A stretch of DNA of 64,000 nt from Omphiscola glabra (lineage: Eukaryota > Mollusca > Gastropoda > Lymnaeidae): the NCBI GenBank assembly GCA_964017045.1, contig OZ024807.1, positions 14,082,941 through 14,146,940 of the forward strand. Reading direction: 5' to 3'. The translations under genes and the position numbers were made by a program. Below are positions 12,199 through 23,199 of the stretch, one piece after another. Under the pieces are notes generated by a model. It had not been told where the DNA came from, did no database searches, and saw only the letters and a list, made by a program, of their open reading frames with translations. The first letter of the stretch is position 1; each line of letters begins with the position of its first letter.

Positions 12199-12317
12199 AA
12201 TAAATTAAGTAAGAAATCAGTTTGTATATGAACTGTTTTTAAAGGAAGCATTTAAAAAAACAACAATTCAGAATCAATCATGAATTGAATATTTTGTATT
12301 CAAGAACCAGAAATAAA
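12199..12317 (+). terminator. Polyadenylation signals after exon 12A
   Basis: AATAAA occurs at 12199-12204, about 100 bp after the exon 12A stop, and at 12312-12317. The second lies in a GAAATAAAAGTTAT context that reappears after exon 12B, so the 3' UTR was probably duplicated with the exon. Confidence 0.55.
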
Positions 12318-12600
12318 AGTTATTCCTCTTTTAAATGTACTTGTTTTCAACATTTCTTTTAAAATTATTTTTATTAACATGTTTTCGTTGAATACAATGC
12401 GGCACCCATTGAACTACATACATTTGACATACAAAGGACACATGGGAATAAACGCATCAAATTTTCACTATATCCGCTAAAAAGTCGAGGTATTCTTATT
12501 TGTGTCTGTGGTTATGTGAACATGAAAACCGAAAATGTTGTAAAATTTTACCAAAAAAATAAAATAAAAATGACCAACTTTCCCTGAATCGATTCTACAG

Positions 12601-12788
12601 ACGCTGCTTCTGGGTCTTCCAAAGATTATGCACTTCGTCGCAAGCCAAATCTCTACGCAATGGCATACGAACTTAGGCCTAGCGCGAGTAGCTCAATAGG
12701 ATTTAACCTTCCAGCCTCTCAAATAGTCCCCACAGGACAAGAGTACCACGATAGCCTGGTAGCTTTGGCTCAGGAAATTAGAGTTTGA
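12601..12788 (+). CDS. Carboxypeptidase alternative terminal exon 12B (Lys at specificity position)
   Basis: This is a second copy of the terminal exon, 500 bp after exon 12A. It has a clean acceptor (ATTCTACAG at 12592-12600), the same split-codon phase, an open frame and TGA at 12786-12788. Joined to exon 11 it gives a 433-aa protein. By my count about 39 of 62 aligned residues match exon 12A. Tyr372 and catalytic Glu395 are kept, but the position equivalent to CPA residue 255 is Lys379 instead of Glu379. Conserved residues often use different synonymous codons (for example the shared PTGQE and the Ser of YAASG), which points to old duplication under purifying selection. Separate AATAAA signals lie at 12872-12877 and 12972-12977. 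No other carboxypeptidase exons lie between or after the two, so I read it as a mutually exclusive 3' exon. A remnant of a duplicated gene is the alternative. Confidence 0.8.
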
Positions 12789-12871
12789 AGGTAGTAATAA
12801 AAAAAATGAAGTAATTATTTTGGCCAGTATCTAATGTGTTCGTCGGAATTAAATAATTTACATTTTTTGTA

Positions 12872-12977
12872 AATAAAGGAAAGAACGACCTGAGCCACAA
12901 AAAGTATTTAGAATAAAAAAAAGTCTATTTTGGACAAAAATACACGTGCAATACATGTTTAAAAAGACGAAAATAAA
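12872..12977 (+). terminator. Polyadenylation signals after exon 12B
   Basis: AATAAA occurs at 12872-12877 and 12972-12977 downstream of the exon 12B stop. The second shares the AAATAAAAGTTAT context with the signal after exon 12A. Each terminal exon therefore appears able to end its own transcript. Confidence 0.55.
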
Positions 12978-13054
12978 AGTTATATAATATTCTTGAATTC
13001 GTGTTTGATTTGTAAATTCTCATTAGCGTAATACATATTCAAAATGTTAAGATA

Positions 13055-13455
13055 CCATTACAATATTGACACACATAGCACACCATTTACACAATAACAC
13101 GACATCGATATACCAGCACAACATTGACATACCCAGCATAACATTGACATACCCAGCACAACATTAACATACCAGCACACCACTGACACACCAGCACAAC
13201 ATTGACAAACCAGCATAACATTGACATACCAGCACAACATTGACATACCAACATAACATTGACATACCAGCACAACATTGACATACCAGCACAACATTGA
13301 CATACCAGCACAACATTGACATACCAGCATAACATTGACATACCAGCACAACATTGACACGCCAGCGCAACATTGACATACCAGCACAACATTGACATAC
13401 CAGCACAACATTGACATACCAGCACAACATTGACACGCCAGCGCAACATTGGAAC
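13055..13455. repeat. 19-bp minisatellite
   Basis: About 20 copies of ACATTGACATACCAGCACA. It lies directly before the 37-bp array. Confidence 0.9.
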
Positions 13456-13496
13456 ACCTGAACAGCATTAAGAGTCAAGCACGACATTGAAGTACG

Positions 13497-15025
13497 TTGG
13501 GCATAAGAGCGGCCCATGGCATGGTGATATAGTGTTGTAACAAGAGCGACCCATGGCATGGTGATATAGTGTTGTAACAAGAGCGACCCATGGCATGGTG
13601 ATATAGTGTTGTAACAAGGGCGACCCATGGCATGGTGATCTAGTGTTGTAACAAGAGCGACCCATGGCATGGTGATATAGTGTTGTAACAAGAGCGACAC
13701 ATGGCATGGTGATATAGTGTTGTAACAAGAGCGACCCATGGCATGGTGATATAGTGTTTTAACAAGGGCGACCCATGGCATGGTTATATAGTGTTGTAAC
13801 AAGAGCGACCCATGGCATGGTGATATAGTGTTGTAACAAGAGCGACCCATGGCATGGTGATATAGTGTTGTAACAAGGGCGACCCATGGCATGGTGATAT
13901 AGTGTTGTAACAAGAGCGACCCATGGCATGGTGATATAGTGTTGTAACAAGAGCGACCCATGGTATGGTGATATAGTGTTGTAACAAGAGCGACCTATGA
14001 CATGGTGATATAGTGTTGTAACAAGAGCGACCCATGGCATGGTGATATAGTGTTGTAACAAGAGCGACCCATGGCATGGTGATATAGTGTTGTAACAAGG
14101 GCGACCCATGGCATGGTGATATAGATATAGTGTTGTAACAAGAGCGACCCTAGGCATGGTGATATAGTGTTGTAACAAGAGCGACCCATGGCATGGTGAT
14201 ATAGTGTTGTAACAAGGACGACCCATGGCATGGTGATATAGATATAGTGTTGTAACAAGAGCGACCCATGGCATGGTGATATAGTGTTGTAACAAGAGCG
14301 ACCCATGGCATGGTGATATAGTGTTGTAACAAGAGCGACCCATGGCATGGTGATATAGTTTTGTAACAAGGGCGACCCATGGCATGGTGATCTAGTGTTG
14401 TAACAAGAGCGACCCATGGCATGGTGATATAGTGTTGTAACAAGAGCGACACATGGCATGGTGATATAGTGTTGTAACAAGAGCGACACATGGCATGGTG
14501 ATATAGTGTTGTAACAAGAGCGACCCATGGCATGGTGATATAGTGTTGTAACAAGAGCGACCCATGGCATGGTGATATAGTGTTGTAACAAGAGCGACCC
14601 ATGGCATGGTGATATAGTGTTGTAACAAGAGCGACCCATGGCATGGTGATATAGTGTTGTAACAAGGGCGACCCATGGCATGGTGATATAGATATAGTGT
14701 TGTAACAAGAGCGACCCATGGCATGGTGATATAGTGTTGTAACAAGAGCGACCCATGGCATGGTGATATAGTGTTGTAACAAGGACGACCAATGGCATGG
14801 TGATATAGATATAGTGTTGTAACAAGAGCGACCCATGGCATGGTGATATAGTGTTGTAACAAGAGCGACCCATGGCATGGTGATATAGTGTTGTAACAAG
14901 GGCGACCCATGGCATGGTGATATAGATATAGTGTTGTAACAAGAGCGACCCATGGCATGGTGATATAGTGTTGTAACAAGAGCGACCCATGGCATGATGA
15001 TATAGTGTTGTAACAAGAGCGACCC
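13497..15025. repeat. 37-bp satellite array, about 41 copies
   Basis: The unit contains GTTGTAACAAGAGCGACCCA and TGGCATGGTGATATA. Because 37 is not a multiple of 3, all three frames interleave and give long false proteins. A 6-bp GATATA insertion recurs about every three units (near 14120, 14238, 14685, 14802 and 14919), forming a 117-bp higher-order repeat. Confidence 0.95.
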
Positions 15026-15159
15026 TCAGTTCAATCCAAGTTGTGATATCAATGGCAAGTCTTGATTTTTAGATTCCTTTTAACTACATTTTTGTGGGTT
15101 TCAGTCGGGTTTTTGACCCCACTACACATCCAGTTTTAATCACAATAGTTTGTTGTGTG

Positions 15160-15390
15160 TAATAGAAACATGAAGACAGCCAACATTGAAATTGGCAAAA
15201 GGGGCGAGCAACGACGATGATCGTCACTGCTGGAGAACAGCGGTGGAAAAAACAAAAGGAAGTCCAAATGGAGCGCGAAACGAAGTCCTTACAGACAAAA
15301 GAGCAATACGGGAGTTCAAAGTAAACCAGCCGTCAAGGATCCCCTGCGAGAAGTGTAGCAAAGATGGTCAAGCCAGGACTGGTTAATAAA
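15160..15390 (+). pseudogene. Possible retrotransposon C-terminal relic
   Basis: A 66-codon frame contains DDRHCWRTAVEK and PCEKCSKDGQART. This is reminiscent of the DR-x-WR and zinc-knuckle tail found at the end of several non-LTR retrotransposon proteins. The match is short, and the His pair of a knuckle is absent because the frame stops at TAA. Treat as tentative. Confidence 0.3.
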
Positions 15391-15554
15391 GTCACTCGCG
15401 GATGTGGCATTAAAAACCGGAAGTTACACCATCGTTTCACCTTCTTTACTTTGTTTCTGTCTAGTTTTTGCGACCACTCCTATTTTTTATTTTTTTTTAG
15501 GAAGGATATATATATATGATGTAAATTTAATTTATAATTATTTACATTTTTTGT

Positions 15555-15660
15555 TGTTGTACTGATGAAGGCAAGTGCCGAAACGTCTACTTATGTATAA
15601 TTAAAATTATCATTAAAGCTTAAAATATATTGTTATATTGACACATATTGTTCGTGTCTA
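15555..15660 (+). ncRNA. Hammerhead-like motif, copy 1
   Basis: TACTGATGA is followed by a GGC/GCC stem with an AAGT loop and then GAAACGTC. This reproduces the CUGAUGA - stem II - GAAAC core of hammerhead ribozymes (CTGATGA at 15562-15568). An unpaired A precedes the stem, and I could not build convincing stems I and III, so activity is uncertain. Downstream TATTGACACATATTGTTCGT is shared with copy 2. Such cores are known in the terminal repeats of Penelope-like elements and retrozymes. Confidence 0.4.
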
Positions 15661-16156
15661 ATTAATCTCACGAAGAACAGAGCTACGAATGTGCCTCGGA
15701 TATTTTAAGGGATCCAATGTTTTGATGTGGGGGGGGGGGGGGAGTAACCATCAACTATGAATGCAAGGGGTACACAGCCGTAAAGTGGAAGGTGCCCTCG
15801 AAAACTCACGCGAAGGCTCCGGAGAACTCGGACGGATGTCAACGAAGAATGATTACGGGTATTATTAAACGTTTCAGTATCGTTTTTTTCTCTTACAATT
15901 ATTATAAACATCCTGACATTTCGCACTTTAAATTTCCATTTAAGTTCCTGTGGTTATTTGAAATCCGGATTATTATTTTTTGTTTTCATTAACCATTTCT
16001 TTTACAAATTAACACATAAATATACACAATATAAGGTAGAAAATATATTACAATTAAAAAATTATGATCCTTACAATCAGAAGAAGATGAAGGATATATG
16101 TTAGCATTAATTTCCCTAATTTGTTACAAGAATGCTGAACAATGAAAAAGTCTCAA

Positions 16157-16286
16157 TTTAATAAATTTATTAAAGCAAGGAAAACACACACACAAATTTC
16201 AATGAATTTAAACTGAGTCCCCCTCCCCCCCCCCCCCACACACACACTATTTTGTCTGTGTTTTCCTTGCTTTAAATTTATTAAAA
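16157..16286. mobile_element. Foldback MITE-like inverted repeat, 130 bp
   Basis: The left arm (about 16157-16187) and right arm (about 16258-16286) share AAAGCAAGGAAAACAC and the adjoining TTTAATAAATTT in inverted orientation, with one 3-base indel. The spacer contains a C-run and a CA microsatellite. Confidence 0.55.
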
Positions 16287-16554
16287 TATCTTAGAATTCG
16301 ACTGCAGTGAAATGTCACAGTAAGGGACTGTTTTTACCGTGTTCCGACACAAGGGACGTTACACCTTAAAAATAAAATTAAAGAAAAGTATGGCAAGAAG
16401 TTGAAGGATTACCTCCCCTTAAATCTGCAAAATAAAATAGTACCGCAGTCCCGGTTACCATGAAACTTCCAAAATAGTAAAATATCGTTTCAAAATAGCT
16501 GGCTACTTCATAGTTTCATTTTTGAAAATTTGATTTATACTTGTTTATATGTCT

Positions 16555-16690
16555 TGTTGTTGCACCGATGAAGGCATTTGCCGAAACGTTGCTTATGTAT
16601 AATGTAAAATTATTATTAAAGCTTATATTATATATATATATATTGTTATATTTATATTGACACATATTGTTCGTGTGTAATTCATCTATT
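16555..16690 (+). ncRNA. Hammerhead-like motif, copy 2 (core mutated)
   Basis: CACCGATGA, a GGC/GCC stem with an ATTT loop and GAAACGTTG align with copy 1, but the conserved U of CUGAUGA is C. The downstream sequence (TTATGTATAAT, ATTAAAGCTT, TATTGACACATATTGTTCGT) is also shared. The two copies lie 1003 bp apart in direct orientation, as terminal repeats of one element would. Confidence 0.35.
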
Positions 16691-16799
16691 TATCTATTTT
16701 AAAGCTTTATCGCAGTCCAACACTTTTATAATTAGTTAATTACATTGGATTACCGTTTAAAATTTAATTGGATAACATTTTGCCCGTATCCGGATTATT

Positions 16800-16945
16800 T
16801 TGTGTTACTGTATAGTATAGTGCGTCCAAAAAGAAATTTGACGCAAAATTTTAAAGTGTGAACTGAAAAAAAAGATTCGACCAAATTTCCGTCGATCAAT
16901 TTTCTGTTGACAAAATTTCTTTCGATCAAATTTCCGGTAACCCAT
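16800..16945. mobile_element. Half-copy of the foldback MITE family
   Basis: This shares CTGTATAGTATAGTGC, CAAAAAGAAATTTGACG, AAATTTCCGTCGATCAA and TTTCGATCAAATTTCCGGTA with the right half of the element at 20090-20350. The left half is absent. Confidence 0.55.
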
Positions 16946-17640
16946 TTTGCCTGTTAGAGTTTTGAAAAGGAAAAAAAAAAAGTGTTTTCAAAATTCAACC
17001 CTCTTTCCCTCCCCACTTCTCTACTTCCCCCCCCCCACCTCACCACTGCCTACACCACTGGGGAAATAAGCTTGATGTGTGTGTTAATTATTGTTGACAC
17101 ACCAAGTTAGAAGCCAGGCTTTGTTGTGAGTTGTTTTTGTGAGTTTTTGGTGGCATTCCTCTAGTGTGTTTAGCTGGTTAATGTTTGTGATCATCAAGTT
17201 AAGTCAATGCTTTTTGTTAACACGCATCTTGGAGTTTTATCAAGTTAAGTATACTGAAAAGACAAACTGTTTAATCGTCTTTATTTATATAAAACTATTT
17301 TAATAAATTTAAATGGGACCACAGTAGTGTATGCCTTTTACTACACATAATACAGAACATTAGAAATGCATAAAATTCAGTAGTGTACAATTTCTATCAC
17401 ATATTGAGCAAACAATTCAAAACTTTTTATCAGCCTTTAGAAATTTAGACGTTTCAGGTAGATTTGGTATTTATATTAATTTTCACAATTATATTTCATT
17501 TCAGACCAAGGCTACATGTTGCATCTTCCCACAACACAAACCCATCATCCTAACAACGCCGCTGGACTGGTTTCTTGCTCCTAGAAAATTTAAAGAAGAC
17601 TGACTTTCTACTACCGGTACCAATTGTATTGGTCATTCGC

Positions 17641-17752
17641 CGATGGCCTTCCAGTTTACAAGATTTTGGGCACTGTGGATGGCCTTCCAGTTTACAAGAT
17701 TGTGGGCACTGTGGATGGCCTTCCAGTTTACAAGATTGTGGGCACCACCAAC
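17641..17752. repeat. 36-bp tandem repeat, 3 copies
   Basis: GATGGCCTTCCAGTTTACAA followed by GATTGTGGGCACTGTG, repeated three times. Confidence 0.85.
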
Positions 17753-17786
17753 GTGTTAGCATGGCAGCATTTAGTTACGCAGCACC

Positions 17787-17925
17787 CTGATTGCTCAAGT
17801 TAAAGCCATTGGACTCAGGACAATCAGGTACCTGACTGCTCAAGTTAAAGCCATTGTACTCAGGACCATCAGGTACGTGATTGCTCAAGCTAAAGCCATT
17901 GGACTCAGGACCACCGGGTACGTGA
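17787..17925. repeat. About 45-bp tandem repeat, 3 copies
   Basis: TTGCTCAAGTTAAAGCCATT and the following CAGGACCATCAGGTAC repeat three times. Confidence 0.85.
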
Positions 17926-18689
17926 AAAATTCAATTTCATTAACTAACAGTTAATTTGAAGACCCATTAAGGGCACAGACCCCTCTTGCCTCCATCTTCT
18001 AAACATACACACAAACAGTAGTGTACACATTCTAATACACCTTGAACATACACACAGTTGGTAGTGTATGCCCTCTACTGACCATTAACATGGACAAAAT
18101 TGTATATTACGCCTTGAATTATACATCATTGAACATGTTCATCAGCTGGTATGCCATATTATACAATGAACATGTACACAATCAGTAGTACATAACTGAA
18201 TTAAGAATTTAACACAATAATTACTAAAAATTACAAATTTAAAAAAAAAAAAACTATTCTTAAAAATTAAATATTTATTCATAAAAAACATTCGATATAA
18301 AATTAACAACATTCTCAGTTTTAAAAGTAATAGTGATAAATATCTTTTAATTTGTATTGAACTTAAGTGTGTCAGATTCATCACTAAATCTTTGCTGACA
18401 ATAATATTCAGTTCACAATTAATATTGCTCCTTCAGGATAGCAATTTTCATAAGTATATCTCCATTTTTTTAACTATGTCATATATCAATTCCATGCATT
18501 CTGGTTCATCTCTGTGCAGGACATAGTGATATTTCTTTCATATCAGTGTATTTGTGTGTGTGGCAGGAATATACCTCCGACTCCATAATAATCATCTCCT
18601 TGTTTCATTATTATTCATTGTTAATCTTATTGTGTGGATGTATGTCTTGCCATAATCAATGATGCACTGCTTACTCTTTTGATGTAAAT

Positions 18690-18749
18690 TTAAATATTAA
18701 GCCTCACGAATCCAGAATTCCAGATAAACCCGGAAAAGTGGAACCCCTG
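18690..18749 (-). mobile_element. Truncated end of the same hAT family
   Basis: Reverse-complemented, this stretch begins CAGGGGTTCCACTTTTCCGG and continues with the same terminal sequence as the left end of the element at 31123 (through the GGATTCGTGAGGCT region). Only about 60 bp of terminal sequence is recognisable, and the other end was not found. Confidence 0.65.
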
Positions 18750-18894
18750 AATTTAATATAAAATGCAAGGTAAATCATTATATGAAAAATTTACGACTAA
18801 TATTAATATGACCATGAATATTCTCATGGAACAAAAATCCCCACTATCAGTGCTTTGTAACAAAAATGTTTCATCATCTCACAGTAATGTATCT

Positions 18895-19795
18895 AATTAA
18901 GGGGTTTAGTATATTAACTGTTGAATGCACCAGTAACTTGGACATAGTGGATTAGTATATTAATTAACTGTTGAATGCACCAGTAACATGGACATGATGG
19001 TTTAGGTTATTATTTAACTGTTAAATGCAACCGTAATATGGACATGGTGGTTTAGGATATTATTTAACTGTTAAATTTAAATGCAACCGTAATATGGACA
19101 TGGTGGTTTAGGATATTATTTAACTGTTAAATGCAACCGTAATATGGACAAGATGGTTTAGTATATTAATTAACTGTTTAATGCACCAGTAACATAGACA
19201 TTGTGGTTTAGAATGCCGGTATTAACTGTTGAATGCACCAGTAACATAGACATGATGGTTTAGGATATTAATTAACTGTTGAATGCACCAGTAACATGGA
19301 CATGGTGGTATAGTATATTAATTAACTGTTAAATGCACCAGTAACATGGACATGGTGGTATAGTATATTAATTAACTGTTAAATGCACCAGTAACATGGA
19401 CATGGTGGTATAGTATATTAATTAACTGTTAAATGCACCAGTAACATGGACATTATGGTTTAGTATATTAATTAACTGTTGAATGCACCAGTAACATGGA
19501 CATGATGGTTTAGTATATTAACTGTTGAATGCACCAGTAACATGGACATGGTGGTATAGTATATTAATTAACTGTTAAATGCACCAGTAACATGGACATG
19601 ATGGTTTAGTATATTAACTGTTGAATGCACCAGTAACATGGACATTATGGTTTAGTATATTAATTAACTGTTAAATGCACCAGTAACATGGACATTATGG
19701 TTTAGTATATTAACTGTTGAATGCACCAGGAACATGGACATGATGGTTTAGTATATTATTTAACTGTTTAAGTTTAATGCACCAGTAACATGGGT
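18895..19795. repeat. About 50-bp minisatellite, about 17 copies
   Basis: The unit contains GAATGCACCAGTAACATGGA and CATGATGGTTTAGTATATTA. Long and short forms differ by one TTAA. Confidence 0.92.
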
Positions 19796-20089
19796 TTCAG
19801 CTTCTCGGACTTCACTTTTGTCAAAATCACAATTTTTTCAAGAATTCTTATTTTTCGCTCGAATAAAGCTAATTTGTGTTAAGAATTTTTCGCTCAGCAT
19901 TCTAGTACCGGTATAACACAAGTTATCCAAAGCCCTATCAACCCTATATTTTCCATGGTTCTTTTCAATTTTTAACCATTTTTAGATGACAAGGTTATGT
20001 TGCTGTTACCGTCAATGAAATTGAAGCATCAGTAGTTCCATGGCAGCAATGCTATGTTGAAATCTTTTGACCTATTCTGTGTCGTATCT

Positions 20090-20350
20090 GGAAATTTGAT
20101 CGAAAGAAATTTGATCGAACGGAAATTTGGTCGAATCTTTTTTTTAGTTTATGCGTTAAAATTTTGCTTCACATTTCTTTTTGAACGCATTATTTTGTTT
20201 TGCTATATAGTATAGTGCATTCAAAAAGAAATTTGACGAAATGTTTAAAGTCTGAATTGAAAAGAAGATTAGAAAAAATTTCCGTTCGATCAAATTTCCA
20301 TTTATCAATTTTCCGTCGACGAAATTTCTTTCGATCAAATTTCCGGTAAC
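20090..20350. mobile_element. Foldback / palindromic MITE
   Basis: The left arm starts GGAAATTTGATCGAAAGAAA and the right arm ends with its inverse, TTTCTTTCGATCAAATTTCC. Sub-repeats such as GATCGAACGGAAATT also occur in both orientations. The centre carries TTTTGAACGCATT and its inverted partner. The whole 260 bp can fold back on itself. A half-copy lies at about 16800-16945 and a short palindromic relative at about 58738-58835. Confidence 0.6.
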
Positions 20351-21419
20351 CATTCTGTGTACCTCTTTCATCAAAGAAGTCCCTCATACCAGAGGTGAAT
20401 AAGTTATTTGTCTTTTAGAAATGTAATAATTGGGCAGATAACACTTGCTCATAAACATTTTATGTCTTCGGCTTAACGCAGTTTTTATACTTTGTGCCAG
20501 TAATAAAATTTGCTGTGCAGCTGGGTTAAGTTTATAGCAGATATCATAGATTGCAACTTTTCATAGTCCATGCCATTGCTCTTCCAGCCTTACAGTCTAT
20601 AATTGATAATGACTTGGTTATCCAGTTGTTAATATGAACAATCTAACCACTCGCAATCTAGTCATTTTTATTTTGGATAGTATTTACTATTTTGTTTTGC
20701 AATGAGCTATAAGTTTTGGCTTCTGCAATTTGTCCATCCCACTGCAGACAGAAGAAAGGTGGTAAAAGGTTTGAAGATCATAGCCAAGTCACTGTTTAGT
20801 AGTCCCTCTGTTGAATTCTTGTCACTGAAGAATTAACGTTTGCTCTGCTCTGTCATACTTAGTGGGGGCTAGAGTGGAATTAAAAAATGAAATAAACATC
20901 AATTAGCAAATAATATATTGACATTGTGCTCAATTAGCCTATCAGTATTATTTAGATGTGTAGGATTGCTGAACTAAATTTTTATTGTATTTTTATTACT
21001 ATTATTATTAGTCTAATTAATTGATTTTACAAATAAGAAAATTGTAGCCATATGGTAGTTCATTAATTATGTCAACAAAAAATGAGGTGGGGGGGGTGTT
21101 TGATGTTAAAGATTGTTGACAAAAAGGGGTTGGGGGGGGGGGTAGATAAGTTGACGTCAACAATCATGTTTTCTCTGTTAAAATTTTAATCTTAAATATT
21201 GACTGGTTATTGCATTATTTTAACAAATTTAATGAGTGTAAATAGTTATATAATTTTTAGGATTTTATAATACAAGATTTATTTAATGTGTGTCTGTCTG
21301 TGCACTGCTCATGGCTGGTCACTTTGTTAGTGCAAGAGAAGTCAAAAGTTGGCCACTCTTCACCTGTAGATTCTGTTTGTTGCAAATGACTAGGGCGGTA
21401 TGTTTGCACTCATGTTGCA

Positions 21420-21925
21420 GGTATGGAGCAAGGACAAGGTTCATGTGTCATGTGTAGTCAAGATAAATGATATTGATAGAGTAGGAATACAATATTTTGA
21501 GAATTAGGGGAAATTAAAGTAACAGTGATAACATCACTGCTTGAACGGATTTGCAAAATCTGTAACATCTATTTTGCATCACAAGTCATGTTGAAATAGC
21601 ATGTTCAACTGCACTGGCAATGCCCATTTGAGTGTAAGAAATTACCACCTGCTCAACAAAAAAGTATTAGACCAATGTGAGTAGCTGCCAGGAGACAGAG
21701 AGAGCTTATGGCAATTACTACTCACACTGACAATGCTTCTATTTTAAGTGCTGAATGGTTAGATGAGGATGATGTTGACTTGTCTGGTATATCAGTTCCG
21801 CAAAATGACAATGATAAATCAGCTACTATGTCCATTGTTATGTTAGAGCAACACCTGGCTACTCCCTGCGAAGATGATAGCAGTAAGAAACTATGCTACA
21901 ATTGTCAGCTATACTGCCAATAATC
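21420..21925 (+). pseudogene. Relic of a C2H2 zinc-finger-like gene
   Basis: Reading the plus strand in pieces recovers a protein-like track. First comes VWSKDKVHVS...DRVGIQYFEN (about 21421-21506), then after a frame break SLLERICKICNIYF with a CxxC-X12-HxxxxH zinc-finger pattern (about 21530-21620). Next are a basic VAARRQREL segment and an acidic tail (AEWLDEDDVDLSG). The track is broken by TAG inside the finger (within MLK-HVQLH), a TGA before VAARRQREL, and at least one frameshift near 21507. An AG acceptor-like TTGCAG precedes it. The composition is clearly protein-coding in origin, but with these breaks I call it a pseudogene. I do not know the family. Confidence 0.5.
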
Positions 21926-22084
21926 ACATCTACACTTCCACAAATAATGTTATTTAGTCTTTAACAACCTTTAATTGATTCTGAATTATAAAATTCAAAT
22001 GTAAAAACTTTTAAACTTGTTAACAAGCTAAAGATGCAATTACCGATTTGGCTGATGTGTAGTTGTGTGTCCGTGGCAAGGGAG

Positions 22085-22160
22085 AGGGTCAAAACCCTGT
22101 TAGGGAGAGGGTCAAAACCCTGTTAGGGAGAGGGTCAAAACCGGGTTAGGGAGGAATTTA
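22085..22160. repeat. 23-bp tandem repeat with TTAGGG core, 3 copies
   Basis: GTTAGGGAGAGGGTCAAAAC occurs three times, followed by loose TTAGGG-like words. It is not a pure telomeric array. Confidence 0.8.
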
Positions 22161-22261
22161 GGGTTCAGGTTAGGGTGAGGGATAGATTTAGATCATTTTT
22201 TCATTTTTAAAAACTTTTTATTCGTAATTTTAGCAAAACACGAGTTATTTTATTTTTCCAC

Positions 22262-22333
22262 GGCCGTCATCTTGGTTGTCCCGACCCGTGAACACGTAAA
22301 AGTTCGCGGGTCGGGGCAACCAAGATGGCGGCC
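22262..22333. repeat. GC-rich 32-bp inverted repeat (hairpin) with YY1-like motifs
   Basis: Left arm 22262-22293 and right arm 22302-22333 are reverse complements with 3 mismatches in 32, separated by an 8-bp loop (ACGTAAAA). The right arm contains CAAGATGGCGGC, the consensus for the YY1 zinc-finger factor; the left arm carries a one-mismatch copy on the other strand. The arms are GC-rich in an AT-rich background. The related sequence at 23895-23930 suggests transposon origin rather than a unique promoter. Confidence 0.7.
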
Positions 22334-23199
22334 ATGGTAAAAGACGCGGCTATCTTTCTAAAAATTTACCCATAATTATATTATTAAAACGGCCTATTGC
22401 CATTGCGATAGTCTTAGACAATTGTCTTAATATCTTAGTCTTAAGCCTTAGCCGGATTCTTGATTGAACACTACTATCGTTCACTCTTAAAGTCTTTACT
22501 CTTTGCCTTGTGCTGTTTTCGTATGGTTGCCGATGTCTAAACTCTAATTGTTAAAGTTTCCGAGTCTACCGTACTATAATATTAATATTCTGTATTGATT
22601 TTCTTTGAGATTTTAAGATTTATGGTCAGTTTATTTATGTTGAGACTGTTTTATGCATTTGATGTACCAGGTCAATTTGATAAACATTCAACATCTTCAA
22701 AATCTTCTAAAAAAAGAGAATTATTAATACCTCACAATATTAACTTTAATTTAAGAAGATTTCTAATTTATGTATGAGTGGTTTTAAAAATTGAAACCAA
22801 AAAAGAATTAAAGCAATTAATTTTTTCCTTGTTACTTTAAAAATTATTTTGCTTTATTTTCACATTAATTTTTATCAAATATATTGTTTGCGTTTTTCGA
22901 AATATGTAAAAAAAAATCTTTCACCTGTTAATATTTCCCAAGGTTTTGCTTGATTTTAAAAATTATTCCCCAGATCCCAATGGGGATCGTGAATTCCCAA
23001 GATATTGGGAAATATCCCAAAGTATGGTAGCCATCATCCAAACTGTCCATAATCTAAGCCTAAAAATAAAACAACCAATCGGTATCTCCCATCTTGGAGG
23101 CGTGTCATTCACTAACTTACTTTTTAAGAATAAATATATATCGTGTGTGTATTTATTTGTGTATTTAGCAGACCCAAGCTTCTGAAGTATTCAGTTCAT

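Noticed and set aside
12601..12788. Exon 12B as the remnant of a separate, duplicated carboxypeptidase gene
   Set aside because: No other carboxypeptidase exons occur on either side, and the exon has intact phase, acceptor, stop and polyadenylation signals. Not fully excluded without RNA data.
13164..15016. Minus-strand frames of 195-331 codons rich in CYNTISPCHGS
   Set aside because: They are products of the 37-bp array; the three frames interleave every 111 bp.
13497..15025. CRISPR-like regular repeats
   Set aside because: Repeats are directly contiguous with no unique spacers, and the genome is clearly eukaryotic.
22085..22190. Interstitial telomeric repeat
   Set aside because: TTAGGG words are embedded in a longer 23-bp unit and are not in uninterrupted hexamer arrays.
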